Translations under genes and position numbers: made by a program
Notes under the pieces: model-generated
Told to the model about the DNA's origin: nothing
The model's input: only the letters and a program-made list of their open reading frames with translations
The model's database searches: none
Shown here: positions 51,646-58,785 of the stretch, piece after piece
Numbering within the stretch: the first letter of the stretch is position 1
How the letters are laid out: each line of letters starts with the position of its first letter
From: Candidatus Gastranaerophilales bacterium
GTDB taxonomy: Bacteria > Cyanobacteriota > Vampirovibrionia > Gastranaerophilales > Gastranaerophilaceae
NCBI GenBank assembly: GCA_910588555.1
Contig: CAJUPC010000010.1
Span: 1-58,785 of the forward strand
DNA: 58,785 nucleotides
Reading direction: 5' to 3'

Positions 51646-52149
51646 ATGGCAATGGGCGTTTACAATGCACAGTACAAATTAGGAATAGACACAGCAACCG
51701 TAAAACAGGTTTCACAGGAAATTCTTAAACGCGCTGCCGAAAAAAACGGTCAGTACAATACTGCTTCTGCAAATAACAATATTTTTGCCAAAACTCCCGA
51801 TATCGGTTTGGATTTATACAAAGGTAATGTTGATACAAAAATTGCCCGTCAGGTTGCTATGAATAATTCAGGTTTACAAATTCAATTAAACCAGCAGGTT
51901 TTGGAGTCTATTAAATATTTAAATACAAAAGCTGCAACATCACAAAAGGTAGAAAAAAATGTTGAAGGCAAAATTACAATTGCATTGAACGAAGGTGTCG
52001 GTAATACTGCTAACAACGATTTTGCTCCGAAATTTAACAGCATAATCAGTTTGGCCGCAGGAAAAGATAAAAACGGTTCTGCACCATCTTATAAAGGTGA
52101 ATTCTTATTCATTAAGAAAGAAAAAGAAACAGAAGAAGCTGCAGCTTAA
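51646..52149 (+). CDS. Hypothetical protein
   Basis: 167 aa, not recognised. No signal peptide. N-terminus MAMGVYNAQYKLGIDTATVK with the helix VSQEILKRAAEKNGQ; then NNNIFAKTPDIGLDLY, a helical QVLESIKYLNTKAAT and a beta-rich end (GKITIALNEGVGNTANND). The SD AAAGGG is about 11 bases from the ATG. It is divergent from the Gly/Cys-rich gene and is followed by a strong terminator, so it is a monocistronic unit. Confidence 0.55.
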   Translation: MAMGVYNAQYKLGIDTATVKQVSQEILKRAAEKNGQYNTASANNNIFAKTPDIGLDLYKGNVDTKIARQVAMNNSGLQIQLNQQVLESIKYLNTKAATSQKVEKNVEGKITIALNEGVGNTANNDFAPKFNSIISLAAGKDKNGSAPSYKGEFLFIKKEKETEEAAA

Positions 52150-52170
52150 TTTGTTCAAAAAGTTTGTTAT

Positions 52171-52199
52171 AAAGAGGATTTTTTAAAATCCTCTTTTTT
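52171..52199 (+). terminator. Terminator of the 51646-52149 gene
   Basis: AAAGAGGATTTT / AAAATCCTCTTT with a tiny loop and TTTTTT on the plus strand. Confidence 0.85.
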
Positions 52200-52232
52200 G
52201 TGTTAGAATGCTGTCTAAAGGAGATTTTAACG

Positions 52233-53282
52233 ATGATTATAATAATGGAGCGCAATGCTTCTGATATACAAATTCAAAAAGTTATTGATTTTTTAAAGAA
52301 TAACGATTTTGAAATCAGATTTAATCAAGGTCAGGTTCATACCGTAATTGACGCAATAGGCGACAAAACAACGGTTACGCCGGGTAGAATTTCGGCTTTT
52401 GACGGAGTTAAAGAAGTTAAGGTTATCAGAGAGCCTTTCAGACTTGCTTCTCGTGACAGAAAGCCCGATGACACTGTTATTGAGTTTTCAAACGGAGTGA
52501 AAATAGGAGGCGGAAACAAACCTGTTTCTATGGTTGGACCCTGCTCTATAGAAGATGATTACGAAGGACTTTTGAAAGTTGCAAGTGCGGCAAAAGAAGC
52601 AGGATGTGAATTTCTTAGAGGCGGCGCATTTAAGCCTAGAACTTCACCGTATGATTTTCAAGGGTACGGGGAAAAAGCTTTGAAATTTATGAGAAAGGCC
52701 GCTGATGAAACAGGATTGCTTACTGTGTCCGAAGTTATGGACGCTTCTGATTTAGATATGATGTGTGATTACATTGATGTTTTGCAAATTGGCGCAAGAA
52801 ATGTTCAAAATTTTAAACTTCTTCATGCAGTTGGCAAATGCAACAAACCCGTAATTTTGAAACGTGGACTTGCAAGTACGATAAGAGAATTTCTTCTTGC
52901 GGCAGAACACATTATGTATAACGGAAATCCTAATGTTATTCTTTGTGAACGCGGCATAAGAAGTTTTGACAGTGCATTTACACGTAATGTTATGGATATT
53001 GCCTCAATTCCCGTTATCAAAAAATATTCTCATCTGCCTGTAATTGTAGACCCGAGTCACGGAACCGGCCAGAGATATTTGATTGAACCAATGGCAAAAG
53101 CAGGCTTGATAGTAGGTGCAGACGGTATAATGATAGAAGTTCATCATGACCCTGAAAACGCATTGTCAGACGGAAAACAAAGTTTGCCTATTCCTATGTT
53201 TAAGGATGTTATGACTAGGATTAACCGTTTAAATGAAAATATTCACTATGAAAAAAATTGTTTATCCGCAAATATTGGTTAA
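52233..53282 (+). CDS. aroF: 3-deoxy-7-phosphoheptulonate synthase (DAHP synthase, type I-beta)
   Basis: 349 aa from the ATG at 52233, with AGGAG 9 bases upstream. N-terminal ferredoxin-like regulatory domain (about 1-75), then the barrel: PVSMVGPCSIEDDYEGLLKV, FLRGGAFKPRTSPYDFQGYG, LQIGARNVQNFKLLHAVGKC, ILKRGLASTIREFLLAAEHI, VIVDPSHGTGQRYLI. It makes the first shikimate-pathway intermediate. The N-terminal domain is that of the feedback-regulated Thermotoga-type enzymes. Confidence 0.96.
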   Translation: MIIIMERNASDIQIQKVIDFLKNNDFEIRFNQGQVHTVIDAIGDKTTVTPGRISAFDGVKEVKVIREPFRLASRDRKPDDTVIEFSNGVKIGGGNKPVSMVGPCSIEDDYEGLLKVASAAKEAGCEFLRGGAFKPRTSPYDFQGYGEKALKFMRKAADETGLLTVSEVMDASDLDMMCDYIDVLQIGARNVQNFKLLHAVGKCNKPVILKRGLASTIREFLLAAEHIMYNGNPNVILCERGIRSFDSAFTRNVMDIASIPVIKKYSHLPVIVDPSHGTGQRYLIEPMAKAGLIVGADGIMIEVHHDPENALSDGKQSLPIPMFKDVMTRINRLNENIHYEKNCLSANIG

Positions 53283-53310
53283 AAAAAACACTCCCTTGGG
53301 AGTGTTTTTT
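53281..53310. terminator. Bidirectional terminator between aroF and the HEAT gene
   Basis: AAAACACTCCC / GGGAGTGTTTT with a 2-nt loop; T runs in both directions. Confidence 0.9.
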
Positions 53311-53340
53311 TAATCCTTTTTGTTTTTATATTATTTTGCA

Positions 53341-54198
53341 TTAAAACGCATTTGCAGGTTTTTTCTGAGCAGTAGCACCCGGGATTGATTGCCAGTTTGC
53401 TGCCATTATTTTTTTGAATGATTTCAAAGCTGTATCTTCAAGTTCGCCAAGTTCTTCAGCTTCCATAATCAATTCTCTCAAAGGAAGTAATGCTCTTTGG
53501 TCGCGAAGTACGCCTAATGCTGCAGCTGCGCCTGCTCTTACAAGTTCGTTTTCAGAACGATTTTTCATAACATCAATCAATGCAGGAACTGCTTTTACAT
53601 CATTAAGTTTACCCAAAGAAGTAACTGCATAAATTCTTACGTTTACCCATTCGTCATAAAGCATATTAATAACTTTGTCAACAGCTTTTTTGTTTCCGAT
53701 TTCGCCTAACGCACGAGTTGCATCACATCTTACGTTAACTTTTTCGTGGTCTAAAGATTCCATCAAAGCGTCAGTTGCAACGTCGCCGATTTCGATTAAA
53801 GCGTCAGTTGCAGTGATACAAACTTGCGGGTTTTCATCGTTCAAAGCTTCAACAAGCGGTTCTACAACAATTTCGCCACCCAAACGGCCCAATGCACGAG
53901 CTGCACGAACTCTAACGTCCACGTTTCTGTCTTCACGAAGTGATTCAATCAAGTGAATAGTAGCTTTGCTGTCGCCTAATTCGCCTAAAGCGCGGGCTGC
54001 ATATAGTCTTACAGAACCGTTTTTGTCATATTTCAAAACTTCGATTAACGGTTCAACAGCTTTAGAGTCACCCATTTCACCAAGAACACGAGCTGCATTA
54101 TATCTTACTTTTTCTGAATTACTTGTTTTCAAATCAACCAATAATTCTTCAAAAGATTTTTTAACTTGTTTTTTCTTGCTGTTCACACTAATTGTCAT
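53341..54198 (-). CDS. HEAT-repeat protein (PBS-lyase type)
   Basis: 285 aa from the ATG at 54198 (GGAGG 10 bases upstream). About seven 31-residue HEAT units, with consensus VRxxAARALGELGDSKAxxxLIE, for example VRYNAARVLGEMGDSKAVEP and VRVRAARALGRLGGEIVVEP. Such repeats are of the phycobilin-lyase CpcE/F type, but no chromophore genes are expected here; the protein is probably a scaffold. The codons of successive repeats are nearly identical, suggesting recent duplication. It is cytoplasmic, with a basic N-terminus. Confidence 0.85.
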   Translation of the reverse strand: MTISVNSKKKQVKKSFEELLVDLKTSNSEKVRYNAARVLGEMGDSKAVEPLIEVLKYDKNGSVRLYAARALGELGDSKATIHLIESLREDRNVDVRVRAARALGRLGGEIVVEPLVEALNDENPQVCITATDALIEIGDVATDALMESLDHEKVNVRCDATRALGEIGNKKAVDKVINMLYDEWVNVRIYAVTSLGKLNDVKAVPALIDVMKNRSENELVRAGAAAALGVLRDQRALLPLRELIMEAEELGELEDTALKSFKKIMAANWQSIPGATAQKKPANAF

Positions 54199-54499
54199 TG
54201 ATTTCTTTCCTCCGACGCACAATATTAAATTCTACTACACTATGATTAAATAAAAAAATTTCAGAATTAAATATTGCCTTTTTTACCTACTTTATTAATT
54301 TATGTTAATTATTTTTTAGAAGTGCAGTTAGATTTTTATTTAAGGGTAAAACTAACACTTTATATAACCAATATAACATATTTTTCAAACTTTGTCTTTA
54401 CTTTGGACAAAATTTATAAAATTTATATCGTTTGTTTTTTTAATAATTTGTGTCTTTCAAATATATTAACGTCAATTTTGTAATAAAAATTCACAATTA

Positions 54500-56152
54500 T
54501 TACTCACTGTAGAGAGTAATAATAAACTCGCTACCCTTGCCAACCTCACTCGTGACGCAGATTTTGCCTTTGTGTTTTTCAATTATCTTTGTGCATATTG
54601 CTAAACCAAGTCCTGTTCCAATACCTGAACTTTTTGTTGTAAAACCTGCCGTAAATATCTTGTCAAGCTGGTTTTGGGGTATGCCGCACCCTGTATCTTT
54701 TATCTTTACTGTCAGGTTTTTAGCTGTATATTCGGTTGTAATTGTAATAGTTCCTTTATCTTTAATTGCGTGGCATGCGTTGATTAGGATGTTTGTAAAA
54801 ACTTGGTTCAGCATATTTGGAAAGCATTTAACCATCGGGATTTCGCCGTAATTTTTTACAATTTCTATCCTGTTTTTTGTTTCGTGTCTGATAAGTTCTA
54901 ATGTTAAATCCAGCTCTTTATTAATGTCTGCTTCCTGCAATTCAGCTTCATCCAGGCGGACGAATTTTTTCAGAGAAACAACAATATTACTTATTCTGCT
55001 TATTGCTTCTTTATCAATCTGATTTATATCAGTAAGCATTTCTTTCAAATCAGCGTCTTCTATTGTGCCGAGCAATTTTTCGACTATTCCGTTGTTGGAT
55101 TTAATCGACGCAACGGGTGTGTTAATTTCGTGAGCAACACCGGCTACAAGCTGACCCAGAGAAGCCATTTTTTCTGAATTTATAAGCTGAACTTGCGTTT
55201 CTTTAAGTTCTTTGAGTGTATTTTTCAGTTCATTTACGGTTTGAATATTTTTCTGATAAAGTTCTGCGCGTGTAATTGCGTTGGAAAGTTGTGAAGATAT
55301 TGCTTCCAAAATTTCAATTTCTTCGTTAAGCTCTCGTTTTTGATAACTCAGTAAAACTATCACTCCTGTTAGCTTTTGCATGTGGTGAACCGGTACAATA
55401 ATTCTAAGAACAGGTTGTTTAAACGGTTTTGCATCAACATATTCAAGTACGACATTGCATACTGAAATCTCTTTTGCAGCAATAGTTTTGAAAGTTTTGT
55501 CATCAAATTTTATTTCTTTTTCAGAAATTTTTTTGCCGTAAGCTTCTTTTATTGTAAAACTGTCATTATCAGCTTTTGCGTAATAAGCTTTGTATGCGCT
55601 GAACATTATTGCAAGTTCTTTCAATGCGGATTGAATAATTTGTGAAATATCAATACTTTCTCGGATATTGTTGGAAACTTTGTTTATAAGCGCAATTCGG
55701 ATTGCCTGACTTTGAGCTTTTTGTTTAATTTTTTGCAGGTCTTCGTTTTCTTCAACCAGTTTATTGTATTTTTCTTTAAGTTTTTCATTTTCTTTATAAA
55801 TATTATTAAGTCTGTTTTGTGCGCTTACGTCACTAAAAAATATTATTGTATAGTTCCCTTTTTTTATTGCGGTCAAATCGTAATAAAATATTCTGTTTAA
55901 TTCTGTTTGATAAGAAATACGTGCATAAAAATCTTCTTTAGAAATTGCTGCATGATAGATGGGAGAATAGATTTCAATGTTTTCAGAATTAAGAGGACAG
56001 ATGTCAAAACTTGAATTGTGAGAAAGTTTTTTTAAATTTGTAAAGTCATTGAACCACCGTTTGAATGTGTGGTTTCTATATACAACTTCGTGTTTTTTAT
56101 TTATAATTATGACAGCGTCCCTGAACTGTCTGAAGATATCAAATTTTTTCAT
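54500..56152 (-). CDS. Sensor histidine kinase (PAS, GAF, HisKA, HATPase)
   Basis: 550 aa without transmembrane helices. PAS-like N-terminus (VIINKKHEVVYRNHTFKRWF), a coiled coil (about 120-165), a GAF-like domain (about 165-290), a second coiled coil, then the H-box MASLGQLVAGVAHEINTPVA of the NtrB/ZraS type, the N-box VFTNILINACHAIKDKG, and GTGLGLAICTKIIEKHKGKI. The His kinase core is complete. No adjacent receiver; the NarL-type regulator at 57934 is a possible partner but unlinked. The 277-base gap upstream of the HEAT gene (54223-54499) is AT-rich and holds nothing I recognise. Confidence 0.92.
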   Translation of the reverse strand: MKKFDIFRQFRDAVIIINKKHEVVYRNHTFKRWFNDFTNLKKLSHNSSFDICPLNSENIEIYSPIYHAAISKEDFYARISYQTELNRIFYYDLTAIKKGNYTIIFFSDVSAQNRLNNIYKENEKLKEKYNKLVEENEDLQKIKQKAQSQAIRIALINKVSNNIRESIDISQIIQSALKELAIMFSAYKAYYAKADNDSFTIKEAYGKKISEKEIKFDDKTFKTIAAKEISVCNVVLEYVDAKPFKQPVLRIIVPVHHMQKLTGVIVLLSYQKRELNEEIEILEAISSQLSNAITRAELYQKNIQTVNELKNTLKELKETQVQLINSEKMASLGQLVAGVAHEINTPVASIKSNNGIVEKLLGTIEDADLKEMLTDINQIDKEAISRISNIVVSLKKFVRLDEAELQEADINKELDLTLELIRHETKNRIEIVKNYGEIPMVKCFPNMLNQVFTNILINACHAIKDKGTITITTEYTAKNLTVKIKDTGCGIPQNQLDKIFTAGFTTKSSGIGTGLGLAICTKIIEKHKGKICVTSEVGKGSEFIITLYSE

Positions 56153-56258
56153 TTTTTTTTACCGTTTTAAATATTATATTTTATTTATAAAAAGTTGGCA
56201 ATTTATTAAATATTATTCCATTATGTTGTTGTTAATTTCGAGCTTATGGAGATATATT

Positions 56259-56468
56259 ATGAACGGATTTAAAAAATTAGGTTAAAAGATTAGATTTTAC
56301 AGAGAAAAAAAGAATATTTCTTTGGAGGAACTTGCAAAATTAAGCGGAATTTCAGAGGAAAAATTGCGTCAAATTGAGAATGGCGAAATTGTTTATGAAT
56401 TCAATACACTTTTAAAACTGGCGTCTGTTTTGGAGGTTGAATTACCTGACTTACTGAATTTTGAATAA
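56259..56468 (+). pseudogene. XRE-type HTH gene interrupted by an in-frame TAA
   Basis: GGAG lies 7 bases before ATG 56259. The frame reads MNGFKKLG, then TAA (56283-56285), then KIRFYREKKNISLEELAKLS, GISEEKLRQIENGEIVYEFN, TLLKLASVLEVELPDLLNFE and a stop at 56466-56468. A single T-to-G or similar change at the first base of the TAA would give a normal 69-residue Cro/C1 regulator (GLG-x-KIR). Restart at the TTG before EELAKLS would lose the first helix. It may be a decayed gene or a sequencing error. Confidence 0.7.
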
Positions 56469-56549
56469 ATAATTATACTTTCTTCGCATAAAAATTTTCC
56501 TGTTGTCGTAAATAATGTGTATGGTCACATTAAAAGAAAGGATATTGCC

Positions 56550-56888
56550 ATGACACACAATAAAGAACATATGGAAGATTTAAAAGAAAAAGCAGTACAT
56601 GCTAAAGAGAAGTTAGCCGAGGATGGCAAACAGCTTCAAGAAAAAATCGCCGAAGGGGCTGAAAAAACTAAAGAGAAGGCTCATGAAATGAAAGAAAAAA
56701 TTAAGGACAAAGCGCATGACGTAAAAGAAAAGGTTGCAGAAAAAGTCGATGACGCGAAATTCAAAGCTCATGAGATGAAAGACAAAATGGCTGAAACCGG
56801 AGAAAATTTGCGCAGTAAAGGCCGTGAAGTAAAAGAAAAAGTTACCGAAAAAACAAATGAAATGAAAAACAAAAAACGTACTGCTTAA
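56550..56888 (+). CDS. LEA-like / apolipophorin-like amphipathic helical protein
   Basis: 112 aa from the ATG at 56550 (AAAGGA 7 bases upstream). It is nearly all 11-residue amphipathic repeats of the type KAHEMKEKIKDKAHDVKEKV. It contains no Cys or Trp, no signal peptide and is highly charged. The pattern is that of group 3 LEA or CsbD/YtxH-like stress proteins that protect proteins or membranes. Monocistronic, with a strong terminator. Confidence 0.65.
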   Translation: MTHNKEHMEDLKEKAVHAKEKLAEDGKQLQEKIAEGAEKTKEKAHEMKEKIKDKAHDVKEKVAEKVDDAKFKAHEMKDKMAETGENLRSKGREVKEKVTEKTNEMKNKKRTA

Positions 56889-56890
56889 CA

Positions 56891-56918
56891 AAAAAAGAGG
56901 CTATATAGCCTCTTTTTT
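56891..56918. terminator. Terminator of the LEA-like gene
   Basis: AAAAAAGAGGCTA / TAGCCTCTTTTTT with a 2-nt loop and T runs on both strands; it may also serve the convergent prepilin gene. Confidence 0.85.
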
Positions 56919-56946
56919 AAATTTATTGTTGAGGTAGAAACCCTAC

Positions 56947-57630
56947 CTATTTACATTTATGCTTGCCATTCCATGATAAATCATCGCAATGCAAATAATC
57001 CATGTTTTCATTGTAAAGAACCCATGCTGTGCAACCGTCGCCGTTATAATCTGCAGAACTTTTACGATTGCAAGATGTTTCAAAAGGTCTTTCCATTTCA
57101 TTTACAGCCCCTGAAGGAATTAATTTCCCGTCAATTATTTTAAATTTGAATATATCTCGTCCAAGAGTATTCGGTCCCTTAAAACCGTTTACGTCAACTC
57201 TAATTTCAGCTTCGTTATCAGTAATACCGGGGCGTGACCATGATGAAAACATTTGAACAGAAGCTCCATTATTTAAAATAAATTTATGATAGCCTATATA
57301 AGGGTCTAAATTGGTCCAATCTCTACCATCTAAAAGTTTTATAACTGTATTGGCAAAACAACCCGGTCCGCGTTGACAATCTTTTTGTATTTTTAAATAT
57401 GGTTTGATATAATAATATATCAATATGTGACTTCTGCTATAATCTCCTTGTTCCGTTTGCGCAGTCAAAAGCGCCTGTGAAAATATCGAATAAAATTCTT
57501 TGAGTTGATTAGCAATAACTTTTTCTTGATATTTTTGTATAAGCGACGGCATAGTCAGTGCAGCAACTACACCTATAATGCCGAGGGTTATTAGAACTTC
57601 CGCAAGTGTAAAAGCACTTATTTTTTTCAT
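56947..57630 (-). CDS. Type IV prepilin-like protein (no poly-G tract)
   Basis: 227 aa, in frame. The short leader MKKISA is followed by FTLAEVLITLGIIGVVAALT and a globular pseudopilin with four or five Cys (for example DCQRGPGCF, DGCTAW, LHCDD, KHKCK). GGAGG lies 7 bases before the ATG. Unlike the two other prepilins its leader has no homopolymer, so it is a useful contrast for the phase-variation claim. It belongs to the pilus/type II secretion-like surface system of this lineage; the assembly genes are elsewhere. Confidence 0.88.
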   Translation of the reverse strand: MKKISAFTLAEVLITLGIIGVVAALTMPSLIQKYQEKVIANQLKEFYSIFSQALLTAQTEQGDYSRSHILIYYYIKPYLKIQKDCQRGPGCFANTVIKLLDGRDWTNLDPYIGYHKFILNNGASVQMFSSWSRPGITDNEAEIRVDVNGFKGPNTLGRDIFKFKIIDGKLIPSGAVNEMERPFETSCNRKSSADYNGDGCTAWVLYNENMDYLHCDDLSWNGKHKCK

Positions 57631-57724
57631 ACAAATTCCTCCAATTTAATATCCAAAAAATATTATACCACAGAAATGGATTTAAAATCCATTTCCGTAA
57701 CAAATTATATATGATAATTAGTTT

Positions 57725-57937
57725 GTGAATGAAAATGTGTATAAAAACTTTTTGAAGAATTTGACATTAATTCGTAAAAGCAGGGGTTGTTCTGCAAAGC
57801 TTTTATCTGAACTTGTCGGATGTGATTCATCTTATATAAGCAAAGTCGAAAACGGCAGAATAATTCCGCCGTTAGATAAGATTATTGCAATTGCAAACTA
57901 TTTTGAGATTGATTTTGTTGATTTGTTTAAGGATTAA
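57725..57937 (+). CDS. Small XRE family regulator
   Basis: 70 aa from a GTG at 57725. HTH: FLKNLTLIRKSRGCSAKLLS, ELVGCDSSYISKVENGRIIP, LDKIIAIANYFEIDFVDLFK. Complete Cro/C1 domain. There is no SD; GATAAT (57713-57718) ends 6 bases before the GTG, suggesting a leaderless mRNA. It is convergent with the response regulator gene, sharing 4 bases. Confidence 0.85.
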   Translation: MNENVYKNFLKNLTLIRKSRGCSAKLLSELVGCDSSYISKVENGRIIPPLDKIIAIANYFEIDFVDLFKD

Positions 57938-58593
57938 ACTAATCCTTCTTTTAATGCTTTAACTGCGGCTTGGGTTCTGTCATCTACTACAAGTTTTTGA
58001 ATAATGTTGCAAACGTGAGCTTTTGCTGTGTGTTCGGAAATTGTTAATTCTTGAGCGATTTCGTTATTTGAAAGTCCGTCTACAACAAGCTTTAAAACTT
58101 CATATTCTCTTTGTGTCAAATTTGCGTGTTGTTCTTTAAACATTGCGCGTGACATTTGACGCGGAGGAATTACACCGCAATTTTTCTCTCGGAGTATTGG
58201 AACAACCTGCGGATCAAGCCACATTGCACCGTCTTTTACGGATTTGATAATCATTTTTAAAATATCTGTGCTTATGTCTTTCATAACATAAGCGCAGGCG
58301 CCGGCATGGAGTGCGTCCATAATTTCCTGTTCACTCAAGTGTGAGGTCAGTATAATTATTTTTGCTTTATTGTCAATTTCCATAATTTTTTTTGCGGCTT
58401 CTATTCCTGACATATCGGGAAGTCCAATGTCCATTAATATAATATCGGGTTTATTAAGTCTGAATTTTTCAATGGCTTCTTTTGCACTCTGTGCTTCTAA
58501 AGATACTACAATATCGTCCTGTCCTTCAAATAAAGATTTCAATCCTACACGGATAAGTTTTTGGTCTTCTACAAGTAATACATTTATAGTCAT
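57934..58593 (-). CDS. NarL/LuxR-type response regulator
   Basis: 219 aa. Receiver domain with VEDQKLIRVGLK (acidic pocket), the phospho-acceptor Asp in IILMDIGLPDMSG, and the Lys in AYVMKDIS. A 25-residue linker follows, then a LuxR HTH: LTQREYEVLKLVVDGLSNNE, IAQELTISEHTAKAHVCNII. AGGAG lies 9 bases before the ATG. A partner kinase is not adjacent; the kinases at 28054 and 54500 are candidates. Confidence 0.94.
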   Translation of the reverse strand: MTINVLLVEDQKLIRVGLKSLFEGQDDIVVSLEAQSAKEAIEKFRLNKPDIILMDIGLPDMSGIEAAKKIMEIDNKAKIIILTSHLSEQEIMDALHAGACAYVMKDISTDILKMIIKSVKDGAMWLDPQVVPILREKNCGVIPPRQMSRAMFKEQHANLTQREYEVLKLVVDGLSNNEIAQELTISEHTAKAHVCNIIQKLVVDDRTQAAVKALKEGLV

Positions 58594-58703
58594 AATTAAA
58601 TTCTCCTGTATTACTTATAAAATTAATTTCTGTCGGATTAATCCCTTTTTTCGTTACGGCACAAGATAATATTGAGCCTTATTAATTAAGAAATTAGATT
58701 TGG

Positions 58704-58728
58704 ATTAAGATTTTAATCAAATCTTAAT
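58704..58728. repeat. Inverted repeat upstream of the response regulator
   Basis: ATTAAGATT / AATCTTAAT with a 7-nt loop, followed by ATTTTTTA on the plus strand. It could be a terminator or an operator; the rest of 58594-58757 holds nothing recognisable. Confidence 0.3.
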
Positions 58729-58757
58729 ATTTTTTATGGCAAAAATATTTCTTTTGG

Positions 58758-58785
58758 AGATCGGAAGAGCACACGTCTGAACTCC
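58758..58785 (+). other. Illumina TruSeq adapter sequence (artefact)
   Basis: The last 28 bases begin AGATCGGAAGAGCACACGTC and continue with the rest of the TruSeq read-1 adapter. It is not biological; the genome ends at 58757 or before. Confidence 0.98.

Noticed and set aside
51646..52149. Considered as a phage or secretion-system structural protein
   Set aside because: No motif or neighbour supports it; left as hypothetical.
54274..54483. 69-codon hydrophobic plus-strand ORF in the gap before the histidine kinase
   Set aside because: It starts at TTG with no SD, and the composition is plain AT-rich sequence; nothing supports expression.
1..58785. CRISPR arrays, rRNA and tRNA genes, insertion sequences
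   Set aside because: No regularly spaced repeats, tRNA cloverleaf other than the tmRNA ends, rRNA segments or transposase motifs were seen.

Overview
The window looks like a chromosomal contig from an AT-rich, outer-membrane-bearing bacterium. The best fit is a gut Gastranaerophilales (Candidatus Melainabacteria / Vampirovibrionia, the non-photosynthetic sister group of Cyanobacteria). The grounds are the envelope genes (lpxA/C/D, fabZ, rfaE2, Omp85, OmpH, GT9), prepilins with the FTLAEVLITLGIIGVVAA-type leader typical of that group, a PBS-lyase-type HEAT protein, and the overall base composition. The assignment is inference; no 16S gene is present. The last 28 bases (58758-58785) are Illumina TruSeq adapter, so the right edge is an assembly end.

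Layout. 1-3717: accessory island (partial ORF, RhuM, DUF5681, 5'-truncated ParB-type methyltransferase, DUF2971) abutting the 3' end of ssrA (3892-4289), a classic integration site. 4349-12361: XRE/zinc protein, secreted protein, recA, MerR-like, TPR, a tandem pair of TolC-like secreted helical proteins coupled to a lipoate-ligase-like gene, and a large unknown protein with an annexin-like motif. 12469-17934: one co-directional operon of ROK kinase, GT9, GGDEF/HD-GYP, thiL and ispD. 18018-25228: secreted GH13, a 1475-aa translocator-like protein, and a prepilin with a poly-G tract in its leader. 25322-34355: thioredoxin, DnaQ-like, OPA transporter, histidine kinase, second poly-G prepilin, GH77-like protein, a soluble FlhA-C-like protein, udp. 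34365-41595: OmpH, Omp85, rsmI, rpsP, small unknowns, holA/holB. 41572-42345: small gene, XRE regulator and a candidate type I toxin-antitoxin locus. 42345-49780: M29 peptidase, lpxA, fabZ, lpxC, lpxD, rfaE2, asd, rarA. 49795-58593: orphan solute-binding protein, small unknowns, aroF, HEAT protein, histidine kinase, broken XRE gene, LEA-like protein, third prepilin, XRE regulator, NarL-type response regulator.

Most notable signals: (i) a compact, previously unannotated type I toxin-antitoxin candidate at 42087-42339, with two convergent consensus promoters, a 23-codon hydrophobic ORF with a strong SD, and a fully overlapping antisense RNA with its own terminator; (ii) two prepilin genes that carry poly-G tracts (10 and 14 nt) just upstream of the prepilin cleavage site, both one base out of register, indicating phase variation; (iii) the first of these prepilins ends in a GC-rich stretch of AAC-derivable codons that looks like a diversity-generating-retroelement variable region, followed by a 48-bp perfect palindrome; (iv) a free-standing FlhA cytoplasmic-domain-like protein without the membrane domain; (v) nine genes without an SD whose start codon sits exactly six bases after a -10-like hexamer, suggesting a class of leaderless mRNAs. 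All functions are read from sequence alone; no database search was run.
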